Shown: positions 39,715 to 48,833, counted from the stretch's first letter. The stretch: 64,000 bases of DNA from Chitinophaga pinensis (GCA_943326015.2 CALPRQ020000001.1:62001-126000), one strand, 5' to 3'. Program-made: numbers and translations. The notes: generated by a model from the letters alone, not told the origin.

Positions 39715-40758
39715 ATGGACATCACCCAACTGCTGGCCTTCAGCACCAAGAACAAGGCCTCGGATCTGCACCTGTCGGCCGGTTTGCCGCCGATGATACG
39801 GGTGCATGGGGACGTCAGGCGCATCAACGTGGAGCCACTGGACCACAAGCAGGTCCACGCGATGATCTACGACATCATGAACGACAACCAGCGCAAGCAC
39901 TACGAGGAATTCCTCGAGGTGGACTTCTCGTTCGAGATCGAGGGGCTGGCGCGCTTCCGGGTCAACGCCTTCAACCAGAACCGCGGCGCGGCGGCCGTGT
40001 TCCGGACCATCCCGTCCAAGATCCTGACGCTCGAGCAGCTCAGTTGCCCCAAGATCTTCGCCGACCTGTCGCTCAAGCCGCGCGGCATGGTGCTGGTGAC
40101 CGGCCCGACCGGTTCGGGCAAGTCGACCACGCTCGCGGCCATGGTCAACCACCTCAACGAGAACGAGTTCGGCCATGTGCTGACGATCGAGGATCCGATC
40201 GAATTCGTGCATGAACCCAAGAAATGCCTGATCAACCAGCGCGAGGTCGGCCCGATGACGCTGTCCTTCGCTGCCGCCTTGCGCTCGGCGCTGCGCGAGG
40301 ACCCGGACGCGATCCTGGTCGGCGAGATGCGCGACCTCGAAACCATCCGGCTGGCGATGACGGCGGCCGAGACCGGCCACCTGGTGTTCGGCACGCTGCA
40401 CACCTCGTCCGCGGCCAAGACCATCGACCGCATCATCGACGTCTTCCCACCCGAGGAAAAGGAGATGGTGCGCGCCATGCTGTCGGAATCGCTGGTGGCG
40501 GTGATCTCGCAGACGCTGTGCAAGACCAGGGACGGCAACGGCCGGGTCGCCGCGCACGAGATCATGCTCGGCACGCCCGCGATCCGCAACCTGATCCGCG
40601 AGGCCAAGGTCGCGCAGATGTATTCGGCGATCCAGATGGGCAGCGGCGTCGGCATGCAGACGCTGGACCAGAGCCTGACCGAGCTCGTCAAGCGCAACCA
40701 GATTTCCGCCGCCGAGGCCCGCAGCAAGGCCAAGATCCCCGAGAACTTCCCCGGCTAA
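39715..40758 (+). CDS. pilT: Type IV pilus retraction ATPase PilT
   Basis: A 347-residue hexameric ATPase that powers pilus retraction and twitching. The N-terminal PAS-like domain includes KASDLHLSAGLPPMIRVHGDVRRI. The motor domain has Walker A TGPTGSGKSTTLAAMV, the Asp box EDPIEFVH, Walker B DPDAILVGEMRD, the His box THLHTSS-type HLVFGTLHTSSA, and the PilT-specific AIRNLIREAKVAQMYSAIQ near the C-terminus. AAGGAAG precedes the ATG. It is followed by pilU after 19 bases. Confidence 0.97.
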   Translation: MDITQLLAFSTKNKASDLHLSAGLPPMIRVHGDVRRINVEPLDHKQVHAMIYDIMNDNQRKHYEEFLEVDFSFEIEGLARFRVNAFNQNRGAAAVFRTIPSKILTLEQLSCPKIFADLSLKPRGMVLVTGPTGSGKSTTLAAMVNHLNENEFGHVLTIEDPIEFVHEPKKCLINQREVGPMTLSFAAALRSALREDPDAILVGEMRDLETIRLAMTAAETGHLVFGTLHTSSAAKTIDRIIDVFPPEEKEMVRAMLSESLVAVISQTLCKTRDGNGRVAAHEIMLGTPAIRNLIREAKVAQMYSAIQMGSGVGMQTLDQSLTELVKRNQISAAEARSKAKIPENFPG

Positions 40759-40777
40759 GTCCAGACAGGAAAGCACC

Positions 40778-41914
40778 ATGGAACGCGATCAAGCGAGCAA
40801 ATTCGTCAACGACCTGCTCCGGCTGCTGGTCAGCCGCAACGGCAGCGATCTGTTCCTGACGGCCGATTTCCCACCGGCGATCAAGGTCGACGGCCAGATC
40901 ACCAAGGTCTCGCCGCAGCCGCTGACGGGCCTGCACACCCAGTCGCTGGCACGCGCGATCATGAACGACCGGCAGGCGGCCGATTTCGAGCGCAGCAAGG
41001 AATGCAACTTCGCGATCGCACCGGCCGGCATCGGGCGCTTCCGGGTCAACTGCTTCATCCAGATGGGCCATGTCGGCATCGTGATGCGCACCATTCCGGC
41101 CAGGATACCGACCATAGACGAGCTGGCCCTGCCCCAGGTGCTCAAGAACGTCGCGCTGGCCAAGCGCGGCATCTGCATCCTGGTGGGCGGCACCGGTTCG
41201 GGCAAGTCGACCACGCTGGCGGCCATGGTGGACTGGCGCAACGAGAACACCCACGACCACATCGTCACGGTGGAAGACCCGGTCGAGTTCGTGCATCAGC
41301 ACAAGAACTGCATCATCACCCAGCGCGAGGTTGGGCTCGATACCGACAACTGGGAGAACGCGCTCAAGAACTCGCTGCGCCAGGCGCCCAACGTGATCCT
41401 GATGGGCGAGATCCGCGACCGCGAGACCATGGAGCATGCGATCGCCTTCGCTGAAACCGGCCACCTCTGCATGGCCACGCTGCACGCCAACAGCGCCAAC
41501 CAGGCGATGGAGCGCATCATCAACTTCTTCCCGCAGGATCGCCATGCCCAGATGCTCAAGGATGTCTCGCTCAACATCAAGGGCATGATCGCGCAGCGCC
41601 TGATCCCGCGCCAGGACGGCAAGGGCCGCTATGCGGTGGTCGAGGTGCTGCTGCACAGCGGCCTGATCGCCGACCAGATCATGAAGGGCGAGATCGGCGA
41701 AATCAAGGAAACGATGAAGAAGAGCCGCGAGGTCGGCATGCAGACCTTCGATCAGGCGCTGTTCGACGCTTTCGAGGCCAGGCTGATCTCCTACGAGGAG
41801 GCGATCCGCAATGCCGACTCGCAGAACGACCTCAAGCTCAACATCAAGCTCAACAGCCAGCGGGCGCGCAACGCCGACCTGTCGGCCGGCACCGAGCACC
41901 TGACCATCATCTGA
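40778..41914 (+). CDS. pilU: PilT paralogue, retraction ATPase PilU
   Basis: 378 residues, related to PilT throughout: SRNGSDLFLTADFPPAIKVDGQI, Walker A VGGTGSGKSTTLAAMVDWRN, EDPVEFVHQHKNCIITQREVG, Walker B NVILMGEIRDRETME and HLCMATLHANSANQAMERIINFFP. PilU assists PilT when retraction meets resistance. The PilT AIRNLIRE motif is replaced by LIADQIMKGEIGEIKETMKKS. It converges on the BON lipoprotein gene with a 10-base gap. Confidence 0.95.
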   Translation: MERDQASKFVNDLLRLLVSRNGSDLFLTADFPPAIKVDGQITKVSPQPLTGLHTQSLARAIMNDRQAADFERSKECNFAIAPAGIGRFRVNCFIQMGHVGIVMRTIPARIPTIDELALPQVLKNVALAKRGICILVGGTGSGKSTTLAAMVDWRNENTHDHIVTVEDPVEFVHQHKNCIITQREVGLDTDNWENALKNSLRQAPNVILMGEIRDRETMEHAIAFAETGHLCMATLHANSANQAMERIINFFPQDRHAQMLKDVSLNIKGMIAQRLIPRQDGKGRYAVVEVLLHSGLIADQIMKGEIGEIKETMKKSREVGMQTFDQALFDAFEARLISYEEAIRNADSQNDLKLNIKLNSQRARNADLSAGTEHLTII

Positions 41915-41924
41915 TCAGTCCGGT

Positions 41925-42581
41925 TCAGTTGAGCGGCTTGGCTGGGGTGTCGCGGGCCGACTCGGGCTGCAGGCGTTTGAGCTCGTCCTCGCTGAGGTAG
42001 TCGAAGATGCGCACCACGGCCTTGGCACCGCTGGTGGTGCGTGCCACCTCGGTCGCAAGATCGGCCTCGCGCCGGGTCACCCGGCCCATCAGGTAGACGG
42101 TGCCGCGCTCGGTCACGACCTTGAAGGCCTGCGAGGAGAGCTCCTTGTGGTCGATCAGGCCGGCCTTGACCCGGCCCGTCAGGACGGTATCGGAAGTACG
42201 CTGGCCCAGCGTCGGGCTGTCGAGTACCGCCAGCTCGTTGACCACCGAGCTCACGTTGTCGACGCCAGCAACGACCTGCTGCACGCGCTGACGGTCGGCG
42301 TCATTGGGCACTTCGCCGCTGAGCAGGACCCGGCGGTTGTAGCTCGTGACATTGACGCGCACCCGGGTGCCGAAGTGGTCGTGGATGCGGTTGGCGGCCT
42401 TGAGCTCGATCGCCTCGTCCTCGACCTGGGCGCCCGAGCTGCGGCGGTCGGAAGCGACGATGCCGGTGCCGACGGCCGCGCCGACCATGAGCGGCGCGCA
42501 ACCGGAGACCAGGCCGCCGAGCGTGGCGGCCAGCAGCAGCGCGGCGGTAGCGCGCTGCAGGGAAACGGTGATCGGCTTCAT
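41925..42581 (-). CDS. BON-domain outer-membrane lipoprotein (DolP/YraP-like)
   Basis: 218 residues. The signal peptide ends in a lipobox LVSGC (Cys28). Two BON domains follow, about 52-118 (AANRIHDHFGTRVRVNVTSYNRRVLLSGEVPNDADRQRV) and 130-200 (KAGLIDHKELSSQAFKVVTERGTVYLMGRVTRREADLA). This matches DolP, an outer-membrane-integrity lipoprotein. Its ATG overlaps the stop of the upstream SIS gene. The group BON/SIS/yraN/rsmI parallels the yraP-diaA-yraN-rsmI locus of E. coli. Confidence 0.92.
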   Translation of the reverse strand: MKPITVSLQRATAALLLAATLGGLVSGCAPLMVGAAVGTGIVASDRRSSGAQVEDEAIELKAANRIHDHFGTRVRVNVTSYNRRVLLSGEVPNDADRQRVQQVVAGVDNVSSVVNELAVLDSPTLGQRTSDTVLTGRVKAGLIDHKELSSQAFKVVTERGTVYLMGRVTRREADLATEVARTTSGAKAVVRIFDYLSEDELKRLQPESARDTPAKPLN

Positions 42582-43186
42582 TCAACCAGCTCCTCGGGTT
42601 CATCTTCGCCCAGCAACTGGACGTCGATGCCATCACAGATGCAGTGCAGCACCACCTGGTGCGCCTCGTGGATGCGCGGCGCGCGCTCGCTGGGCGCGCA
42701 GACCAGGACATCGGTGTCCTTGAGCAGCTGGCCAAGCGCGCCGGCGCGGGCACCGCAGAGTGCGATCACGGTCATCTCGCGCTCATGCGCGGCCTCGACC
42801 GAGCCCAGTATCTCGGGCGCCTGCGACAGGCTGGTGACGACCAGCAGCGTGTCGCCGGGCTGGCCGAGCGCGCGCACCTGGCGCGCGTAGACCGAGCGCG
42901 CGTCGAAGGCGTTGTAGAGCCCGGTGAAGACGGCAGCGTTGCTGCCCAGCGCGAGCGCCGCGAGCTCGGGCCGGTCGCGCTCGAAGCGGCCGACGAAGGC
43001 ACTCGCGAACGCCTCGACCAGGCCGACCGAGGCGCCGTTGCCGCAGGCCAGCACCTTGCCGCCGCCGGTGACCGAGGCCAGGATGGCACCGAGCGCCGCC
43101 TCGACCGCGGGCGCCAGACTTTGCGCACACTGATACTGCAGGTCGGCGCTGTCGATGAATTGCTGTTGGATCCGTTGCAAGAGCAT
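42578..43186 (-). CDS. SIS-domain protein, DiaA/GmhA-like
   Basis: 202 residues from the ATG at 43186; upstream extension overlaps yraN. It is a single SIS domain (ACGNGASVGLVEAFASAFVGRFERDRPELAALAL). In phosphosugar isomerases the phosphate loops read GNGGSA and TSGNS; here they read GNGASV and TSLSQA, so sugar-phosphate isomerisation (GmhA) is unlikely. By locus and similarity it is a DiaA homologue, which in E. coli binds DnaA and promotes initiation as a tetramer. That role is inference. Confidence 0.82.
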   Translation of the reverse strand: MLLQRIQQQFIDSADLQYQCAQSLAPAVEAALGAILASVTGGGKVLACGNGASVGLVEAFASAFVGRFERDRPELAALALGSNAAVFTGLYNAFDARSVYARQVRALGQPGDTLLVVTSLSQAPEILGSVEAAHEREMTVIALCGARAGALGQLLKDTDVLVCAPSERAPRIHEAHQVVLHCICDGIDVQLLGEDEPEELVE

Positions 43187-43220
43187 GGCGCGGATGATAA
43201 CCGGCAGCCCGGTGCCGCAG

Positions 43221-43625
43221 CTAGTCGGCGTAAAAGGCGCCCTGCAGCCATTCGATCGCGGGCGGCTCGGGGCCGTCGAGGCGGCCTTGCAGCAGCACGG
43301 CATCGAAGCGACAGGGTGGCAGAGTCGCGAGTCGGGCCAGGAAATGGCGTGCGGCAAAGATGATGCGGCGCTGCTTGGAAGACACGATGCTGGCCGCCGC
43401 GCCGCCGTGGCTGGTCGAGCGGCGCTGCCTGACCTCGACGAAGACCAGCGTGCCGTCGCGCTCGCGCATAATCAGATCGATCTCGCCGCCACCCCGGCCC
43501 GGCGTCCTGAAATTGCGGCACACCAGGCGCAGGCCCTGGCGCTGCAGATGGTCGAGCGCCAGCTGTTCGGCCCTGTCGCCTCGGGCCTTGCTGGTGCCGG
43601 CCGCTCCCTCTATCTGGATCGTCAT
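43221..43625 (-). CDS. UPF0102 family protein YraN
   Basis: 134 residues with the endonuclease-like fold motif GGGEIDLIMRERDGTLVFVEVRQRR (the D...ExR core of Holliday-resolvase-like nucleases) after an N-terminal GDRAEQLALDHLQRQGLRLVCRNFRT. Biochemical function is not established. Its start codon is one base from that of rsmI on the other strand, so any promoter for it lies inside rsmI. Confidence 0.92.
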   Translation of the reverse strand: MTIQIEGAAGTSKARGDRAEQLALDHLQRQGLRLVCRNFRTPGRGGGEIDLIMRERDGTLVFVEVRQRRSTSHGGAAASIVSSKQRRIIFAARHFLARLATLPPCRFDAVLLQGRLDGPEPPAIEWLQGAFYAD

Positions 43626-43626
43626 C

Positions 43627-44547
43627 TTGAACCCCTCCTTCCAGCCGGCGCTGGGCGCCGCGCAAGCGGCAGCCGGTGCGCAACATTATCCCGTCGGCGC
43701 GCTCTATGTGGTCGCCACCCCGATCGGCAATCTGGCCGACATCACGCTGCGCGCGCTGCACCTGCTCGGGCTGGTCGATGCGATCGCCTGCGAGGACACC
43801 CGCCACACCGCCAGCCTGCTGCAGGCCTACGGGCTGCATCGGCCGCTGCTGGCGCTGCACCAGCACAACGAGGCCGAAGCGGCCATCGGCGTGGTCGAAC
43901 GGCTGCAGCGCGGCGAACGCATCGCCTATGTCAGCGACGCCGGCACGCCCGGCATCAGCGACCCCGGCGCCCGGCTCTGCGCGGCGGTGCAGGCAGCCGG
44001 GCTGCGTGCCATCCCGCTGCCGGGCGCCAGCAGCGTGACGACGCTGCTGAGCGTGGCCGGGCTGGCGGCGACCGAGACCGATGCGGCCTTCGAGTTCACC
44101 GGGTTCCTGCCGACCAAGGGTTCGGCGCGCGCGCAGGCGCTGCGCCGGCTGGCGCAGCAGCCGCACGCCTGCGTGTTGCTGGAAGCGCCGCACCGCATCC
44201 AGCAGCTGGCCAAGGACCTGATCGAGCTGGGCGAGCGCAAGGTGACGCTGGGGCGCGAGCTGACCAAGCAGTTCGAGCAGCTCGTCACGCTGCGCTGCAA
44301 CGAGCTGGCGGGCTGGCTGGCCGCCGACGCCATGCATGGCAAGGGCGAATTCGCGCTCGCGCTGCATCCGCTGGCACGCGCCGCCGCCAGCGAGGACGGC
44401 CCGGACGCCGAGGCGCTGCGCGTGCTCAAGCTGCTGCTGGCCGAGCTGCCGCTCAAGGGCGCGGCGCGGCTGGCGGCCGAGATCACGGGCGGATCGAAAA
44501 ACGCGCTCTACCAGGCCGGACTCGCGCTCAAGCCAGACAACTATTGA
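43627..44547 (+). CDS. rsmI: 16S rRNA (cytidine1402-2'-O)-methyltransferase
   Basis: 306 residues from a TTG at 43627, giving the N-terminus LNPSFQPALGAAQAAAGAQHYPVGALYVVATPIGNLADITLRAL. No ATG or GTG is available near the conserved start, and relatives begin MNxSFxxAL. The tetrapyrrole-methylase-type fold shows CEDTRHTASLL, VSDAGTPGISDPG and LPGASSVTTLLSVAGL. FVFTGFLP-type FEFTGFLPTKG and ALKL-like C-terminal GGSKNALYQAGLALK complete it. It methylates the P-site region of 16S rRNA with RsmH. Confidence 0.93.
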   Translation: MNPSFQPALGAAQAAAGAQHYPVGALYVVATPIGNLADITLRALHLLGLVDAIACEDTRHTASLLQAYGLHRPLLALHQHNEAEAAIGVVERLQRGERIAYVSDAGTPGISDPGARLCAAVQAAGLRAIPLPGASSVTTLLSVAGLAATETDAAFEFTGFLPTKGSARAQALRRLAQQPHACVLLEAPHRIQQLAKDLIELGERKVTLGRELTKQFEQLVTLRCNELAGWLAADAMHGKGEFALALHPLARAAASEDGPDAEALRVLKLLLAELPLKGAARLAAEITGGSKNALYQAGLALKPDNY

Positions 44548-44642
44548 TTTTTGTCAGCCTTTGCACAGGCCAATCGGGCATGATGAAGAGTTTGCTGCAC
44601 CGCAGCAAAAGCTTCAAGCGACATTCATCAAGGCAGCCCAGC

Positions 44643-47336
44643 ATGAGCATACGCAACCTAGACTCCCTGTTCTCCCCTCGCAGCGTCGTCGTCATCGGCG
44701 CCACCGACCGTCCCCGCAGCGTAGGGAGCACGGTCTGGAACAACCTGTTGGCCGGCTTCAAGGGCGAACTCCATGCTGTCAACCCGCGCCGGACCGAACT
44801 CGGTGGCAAACCCGTCTTCGCCGACCTGCAGGCGCTGGTGACGCAAGCCGGCAAGGCGCCCCAGCTGGCGGTGATCTGCACCCCGCCAGCGACTGTCGCG
44901 GGCCTGATCGCCGAGCTCGGCGCCCTGGGCACGCGCGCCGCGATCGTGATCACGACCGATCTCTCGCCCGAGCAGAAGCAGGCCATGCTGGACGCGGCCC
45001 GCCCGCATACGCTGCGCATCCTCGGCCCCAGCGGCATCGGCCTGCTGGTGCCGCACCTGGGCATGAACGCGAGTGTGGCACCGGCCAACGCAGCGGCAGG
45101 ACAGATCGCCTTCGTCTCGCAGTCGAGCGCGCTGGTGACCGGCATGCTGGACTGGGCCAATGCGCGCGGCATCGGTTTTTCGCATTTCGTCTCGCTCGGC
45201 GAGCATGCCGACGTCGACTTCGGCGACATGCTGGACTATCTCGGCAGCGACAGCCGCACACGCGCCATCCTGCTCTACGTCGAGTCGATCGAGTCGCCGC
45301 GCAAGTTCATGTCGGCCGCGCGCTCGGCCGCGCGCAACAAGCCGGTGATCCTGGTCAAGGCCGGGCGCTCGGCACCGGGCCAGCAGGCCGCTGCCTCGCA
45401 CACGGGCGCGCTGGCTGGCTCCGACGACGTGTTCAACGCGGCGATCTCGCGCGCCGGCATGCTGCGCGTGCACACGCTGTTCCAGCTTTTCACCGCGGCG
45501 GAGTTGCTGGCACGCTTCCGCGACAACCGCAGCGAGCGACTGATCGTGCTGAGCAACGGCGGCGGCACCGGCGTGATGGCGGCCGATGCCGCGGCCTATT
45601 CCGGCGTCGAGCTGAGCACGCTGAGCCCGACGATGCTGGAGCAACTCGATGCCGTGCTGCCGCCCACCTGGTCGCATGGCAACCCAATCAACATCATCGG
45701 CGACGCCCCCGCGCAGCGCTACTTCGACGCCCTGAAGATCCTGCTGCAAGACCGCGAGAGCGCGGTGCTGTTCGTGCAGGCGCCGACCGCGATCGTGCCC
45801 AGCCTGGAGGTCGCGCAGGCGCTGCTGCCGCTGGCGCAGCAGCGCCCGCCCCGGCTGCTGGGCTGCTGGCTCGGGCAGGGCAACGTCGCCGAGGCGCGCC
45901 AGCTGTTCCGCCAGGCCGGCGTGCCCGACTACGACACGCCCGAGCAGGCGGTGGTGGCCTTCTCCTTCCTGCGCACCTACCATCGGCACCAGGCCGAACT
46001 GATGGAGACGCCGACGGCGGACCCGCTGGGCAGCCAGCCTGACCTGGCGCGCATGCGCGAGCTGGTCGCCTTCGTACTGGCCGACGGCCGCGACGTGCTG
46101 ACCGAGCCCGAGGCCAAGGAGCTGCTGCGCATGGCCGGCGTGCCGGTCACGCCCACACGCGTGGTGCCGCCGACGCCCGAAGCGGCCGTCTACGCCGCCG
46201 AAACCGTGGGCTATCCGGTGGTGATCAAGATCCTGTCGCAGGACATCGTGCACAAGTCCGATGTCGGTGGCGTGCGACTCAACCTGCACGACGGGACCGA
46301 GGTCCTCACCGCCGCGCAGGCCATGCTGCAACGGGTCGCCGAGCGCCAGCCCGATGCCCGCATCGAAGGTTTCACGGTCCAGCCCATGGTGCGGCGCTCG
46401 CATTCGCACGAGGTCATCATTGGCGCCAGCGTGGACCCGATGTTCGGCCCGGTCATCCTGTTTGGCGCCGGCGGCGTCTCGGTCGAGGTAGTGGGCGATC
46501 ACGCGGTCGCGCTGCCGCCACTCAACACCTCGCTGGCCAGCTCGCTGATCGGGCGCACCCGCATCTCCAAGCTGCTGCAAGGCTACCGGGATGTACCGGC
46601 GGCCGACCATGACGCCATCGTCCATGTGCTGCTGGCGGTTTCGCAACTGCTGGGCGACATTCCCGAGATCGCCGAGCTCGACATCAACCCGCTGGTCGTC
46701 AACCACGAAGGGGCGCTCGCGCTCGACGCGCGCGTGCGGCTGAGCAGGGACAAGCCGGCCGGCGCCGCCAACTTCGCGATCCGGGCCTACCCGCGTCACC
46801 TGATCGAGACCGTGCCGTGGGAGAACGGCGGCACGCTGACGCTGCGACCGATCCGGCCCGAGGACGAGGCCAGGCACCTGGACTTCTTCCACAAGCTCGA
46901 CCCCGAGGACGTGCGCATGCGCATGTTCAGCGCCCGGCGCAGCCTGGAGCACAGCGAGCTCGCGCGCATGACCCAGATCGACTACGAGCGCGAGATGGCC
47001 TTCCTCGCCACCCTCACCAACGCCAACGGCGACGAGGAAACGATAGGCTCGGTGCGCGGCATCAGCGACCCGAACAACGACGAGGCCGAGTTCGCCGTCA
47101 TCATCCGGTCGGACATGAAGGGCAAGCACCTGGGCTGGATCCTGATGGACAAGCTGATCCGCTACCTGCGCGCCAACGGCACGCAGCGCGTGGTGGGCAC
47201 CATCCTGAAGGAGAACAGCGGCATGCTGGACCTGGCGCGCGGCCTGGGCTTCACGATCACGCGCCACCCGGAAGATCCCGACCTGCGCTGGGCCGAGCTG
47301 CCGCTGCACGAGGCAGCAGCGCCGGCAGCGGCCTGA
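44643..47336 (+). CDS. Pat-type protein lysine acetyltransferase (NDP-forming acyl-CoA synthetase-like fused to GNAT)
   Basis: 897 residues in four parts: a CoA-binding Rossmann domain (about 1-130, LFSPRSVVVIGATDRPRSVG), succinyl-CoA-ligase-like domains (about 145-470, FVSQSSALVTGMLDW, ASHTGALAGSDDVF), an ATP-grasp region (about 480-705, LRMAGVPVTPTRVV...YPVVIKILSQDIVHKSDVGGV) and a C-terminal GNAT domain from about 727 (LTLRPIRPEDEARHL...GSVRG...GLGWILM-type HLGWILMDKLI). This is the Pat/YfiQ type that acetylates lysines, for example on acetyl-CoA synthetase. The frame is open for hundreds of codons upstream; family N-termini fix the start at 44643. Confidence 0.92.
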   Translation: MSIRNLDSLFSPRSVVVIGATDRPRSVGSTVWNNLLAGFKGELHAVNPRRTELGGKPVFADLQALVTQAGKAPQLAVICTPPATVAGLIAELGALGTRAAIVITTDLSPEQKQAMLDAARPHTLRILGPSGIGLLVPHLGMNASVAPANAAAGQIAFVSQSSALVTGMLDWANARGIGFSHFVSLGEHADVDFGDMLDYLGSDSRTRAILLYVESIESPRKFMSAARSAARNKPVILVKAGRSAPGQQAAASHTGALAGSDDVFNAAISRAGMLRVHTLFQLFTAAELLARFRDNRSERLIVLSNGGGTGVMAADAAAYSGVELSTLSPTMLEQLDAVLPPTWSHGNPINIIGDAPAQRYFDALKILLQDRESAVLFVQAPTAIVPSLEVAQALLPLAQQRPPRLLGCWLGQGNVAEARQLFRQAGVPDYDTPEQAVVAFSFLRTYHRHQAELMETPTADPLGSQPDLARMRELVAFVLADGRDVLTEPEAKELLRMAGVPVTPTRVVPPTPEAAVYAAETVGYPVVIKILSQDIVHKSDVGGVRLNLHDGTEVLTAAQAMLQRVAERQPDARIEGFTVQPMVRRSHSHEVIIGASVDPMFGPVILFGAGGVSVEVVGDHAVALPPLNTSLASSLIGRTRISKLLQGYRDVPAADHDAIVHVLLAVSQLLGDIPEIAELDINPLVVNHEGALALDARVRLSRDKPAGAANFAIRAYPRHLIETVPWENGGTLTLRPIRPEDEARHLDFFHKLDPEDVRMRMFSARRSLEHSELARMTQIDYEREMAFLATLTNANGDEETIGSVRGISDPNNDEAEFAVIIRSDMKGKHLGWILMDKLIRYLRANGTQRVVGTILKENSGMLDLARGLGFTITRHPEDPDLRWAELPLHEAAAPAAA

Positions 47337-47388
47337 AACGAGCCGGCATAATTTGACCTGAACCCATCACTCCCAAGAAGAAACATCC

Positions 47389-48240
47389 ATGAGCAGTATC
47401 AAAACCGTCGGCATCGTAGGTGCCGGCACCATGGGCAATGGCATCGCGCAAGCCTGCGCCGTCAGCGGCATCCGCACCGTGATGGTCGACATCAACGAGG
47501 CCGCGGTGCAAAAAGGCGTCGCGACGATCGCGTCCAGCCTGGAGCGCCTGGTCAAGAAGGACAAGCTGAGCGCGGCCGACCGCGACGCGGCGCTGGCGCT
47601 GGTGCAGGGATCGACGAACTACGAGGACCTCAAGGGCGCCGACCTGGTGATCGAGGCCGCGACCGAGAACCTCGAGCTCAAGATCAGGATCCTGCGCCAG
47701 CTCGACGGCCTGCTGCCGGCCGAGACGCTGATCGCGACCAACACCAGCTCGATCAGCATCACCCAGCTCGCGGCCGTGACCGCGCGGGCCGAGCGCTTCA
47801 TCGGCATGCATTTCTTCAACCCGGTGCCGCTGATGGCGCTGGTCGAGATCATCCGCGGCCTGCAGACCAGCGACGCGACGCACGATGCCGTGCGCGAACT
47901 GGCGCTGCAGCTGGGCAAGACGCCGGTCAGCGTGCGCAACGCGCCGGGTTTCGTCGTCAACCGCATCCTGGTGCCGATGATCAACGAGGCCTTCTTCGTG
48001 CTGGCCGAAGGCGTGGCCTCGGCCGAGGACATCGACGCCGGCATGAAGCTGGGCTGCAACCACCCGATCGGCCCGCTGGCGCTGGCCGACATGATCGGCC
48101 TCGACACCTGCCTGGCGATCATGAATGTCTACTACGACGAGTTCCATGACAGCAAGTACCGCGCCGCGCCGCTGCTGAAGGAGATGGTCGTGGCCGGTCG
48201 CCTCGGACGCAAGAGCGGCCGTGGCGTCTACGCCTACTGA
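47389..48240 (+). CDS. 3-hydroxyacyl-CoA (3-hydroxybutyryl-CoA) dehydrogenase
   Basis: 283 residues, single-domain length. The NAD motif is TVGIVGAGTMGNGIAQACAVSG at the N-terminus, IEAATENLELK and TNTSSISITQLA follow, and the catalytic His is in MHFFNPVPLMALVEI. The C-terminal dimerisation domain has GFVVNRILVPMINEAFF and LGCNHPIGPLALADMIGLDTCL. Likely substrates are acetoacetyl/3-hydroxybutyryl-CoA in butyrate or PHA metabolism. Its stop overlaps the slyX start by one base. Confidence 0.94.
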   Translation: MSSIKTVGIVGAGTMGNGIAQACAVSGIRTVMVDINEAAVQKGVATIASSLERLVKKDKLSAADRDAALALVQGSTNYEDLKGADLVIEAATENLELKIRILRQLDGLLPAETLIATNTSSISITQLAAVTARAERFIGMHFFNPVPLMALVEIIRGLQTSDATHDAVRELALQLGKTPVSVRNAPGFVVNRILVPMINEAFFVLAEGVASAEDIDAGMKLGCNHPIGPLALADMIGLDTCLAIMNVYYDEFHDSKYRAAPLLKEMVVAGRLGRKSGRGVYAY

Positions 48241-48455
48241 TGGCGGACGCCCAGACCGACAGCCGGCTGGCCGAACTCGAGATCAAGGCCAGCTACGCTG
48301 ACGACCTGCTCGACGAGCTCAACCAGCAGGTCTGGCGCCAGCAGCAGCAGATCGCCCAGCTGCAGCTTGAGCTCGCCACGCTGCGCGACCAATGGCGCGA
48401 CAACGGGTCGCCGACCATGCGCAGCCTGCGCGACGAACTGCCACCGCATTACTGA
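48240..48455 (+). CDS. slyX: SlyX family protein
   Basis: 71 residues: a coiled coil (about 8-48, RLAELEIKASYADDLLDELNQQVWRQQQQIAQLQLELATLRDQ) and the conserved C-terminal PPHY. Function is unknown. Its first base is the last base of the preceding stop codon (TGATG). Confidence 0.9.
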   Translation: MADAQTDSRLAELEIKASYADDLLDELNQQVWRQQQQIAQLQLELATLRDQWRDNGSPTMRSLRDELPPHY

Positions 48456-48467
48456 AGCCGATTCCGC

Positions 48468-48716
48468 ATGAGTCACTACAGCATCGCCCACCTGGGCGCC
48501 CTGCCCATCACCGATCTGGCTTGCGCGCAGGCGGCGGTCACGATGGGGCGCGAACTGGCTGCGCGCTTCGGCGTCAGCCTGCGCGAGCCGCCGCCCGAGC
48601 CGACCAGCTGCTGCGGCCGCGGCTGCAACGGCTGCGTCTGGGAAGGCTATTTCACTGCCATCGCCTACTGGCGCGACGAGGCCCTGCTACAGCTGTCGGA
48701 TCACGATAACCGCTGA
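48468..48716 (+). CDS. Small oxidoreductase-like domain protein, Cys-rich
   Basis: 82 residues. The core PPPEPTSCCGRGCNGCVWEGYFTAIAYWRDEA matches the oxidoreductase-like domain (PF09791 type), a short motif with four clustered cysteines and a following aromatic helix, found alone in bacteria or at the N-terminus of larger eukaryotic proteins. The cysteines could hold metal or a redox centre. It follows slyX by 12 bases, so the last three genes of this group probably share a transcript. Confidence 0.8.
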   Translation: MSHYSIAHLGALPITDLACAQAAVTMGRELAARFGVSLREPPPEPTSCCGRGCNGCVWEGYFTAIAYWRDEALLQLSDHDNR

Positions 48717-48833
48717 GAGGCCAGACCGGGCAAGGCCGGGCCTGATCAAGTCGAACGGCCAAGCCGCAGAACACCCTGGCAGCCGTCGGATAATGACGAA
48801 ATGGCGCCTGAGAGGCGCAATTACGGAGTTTTC

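Noticed and set aside
43155..44642. A continuous open frame that would extend the Pat-type protein by 496 residues
   Set aside because: The extension crosses yraN and rsmI in the wrong frame and has Arg/Ala-rich shadow composition. Family N-termini begin at 44643.
44658..47309. An 883-codon minus-strand frame opposite the Pat-type gene
   Set aside because: Shadow frame; the plus-strand frame carries all conserved CoA-binding, ATP-grasp and GNAT motifs.
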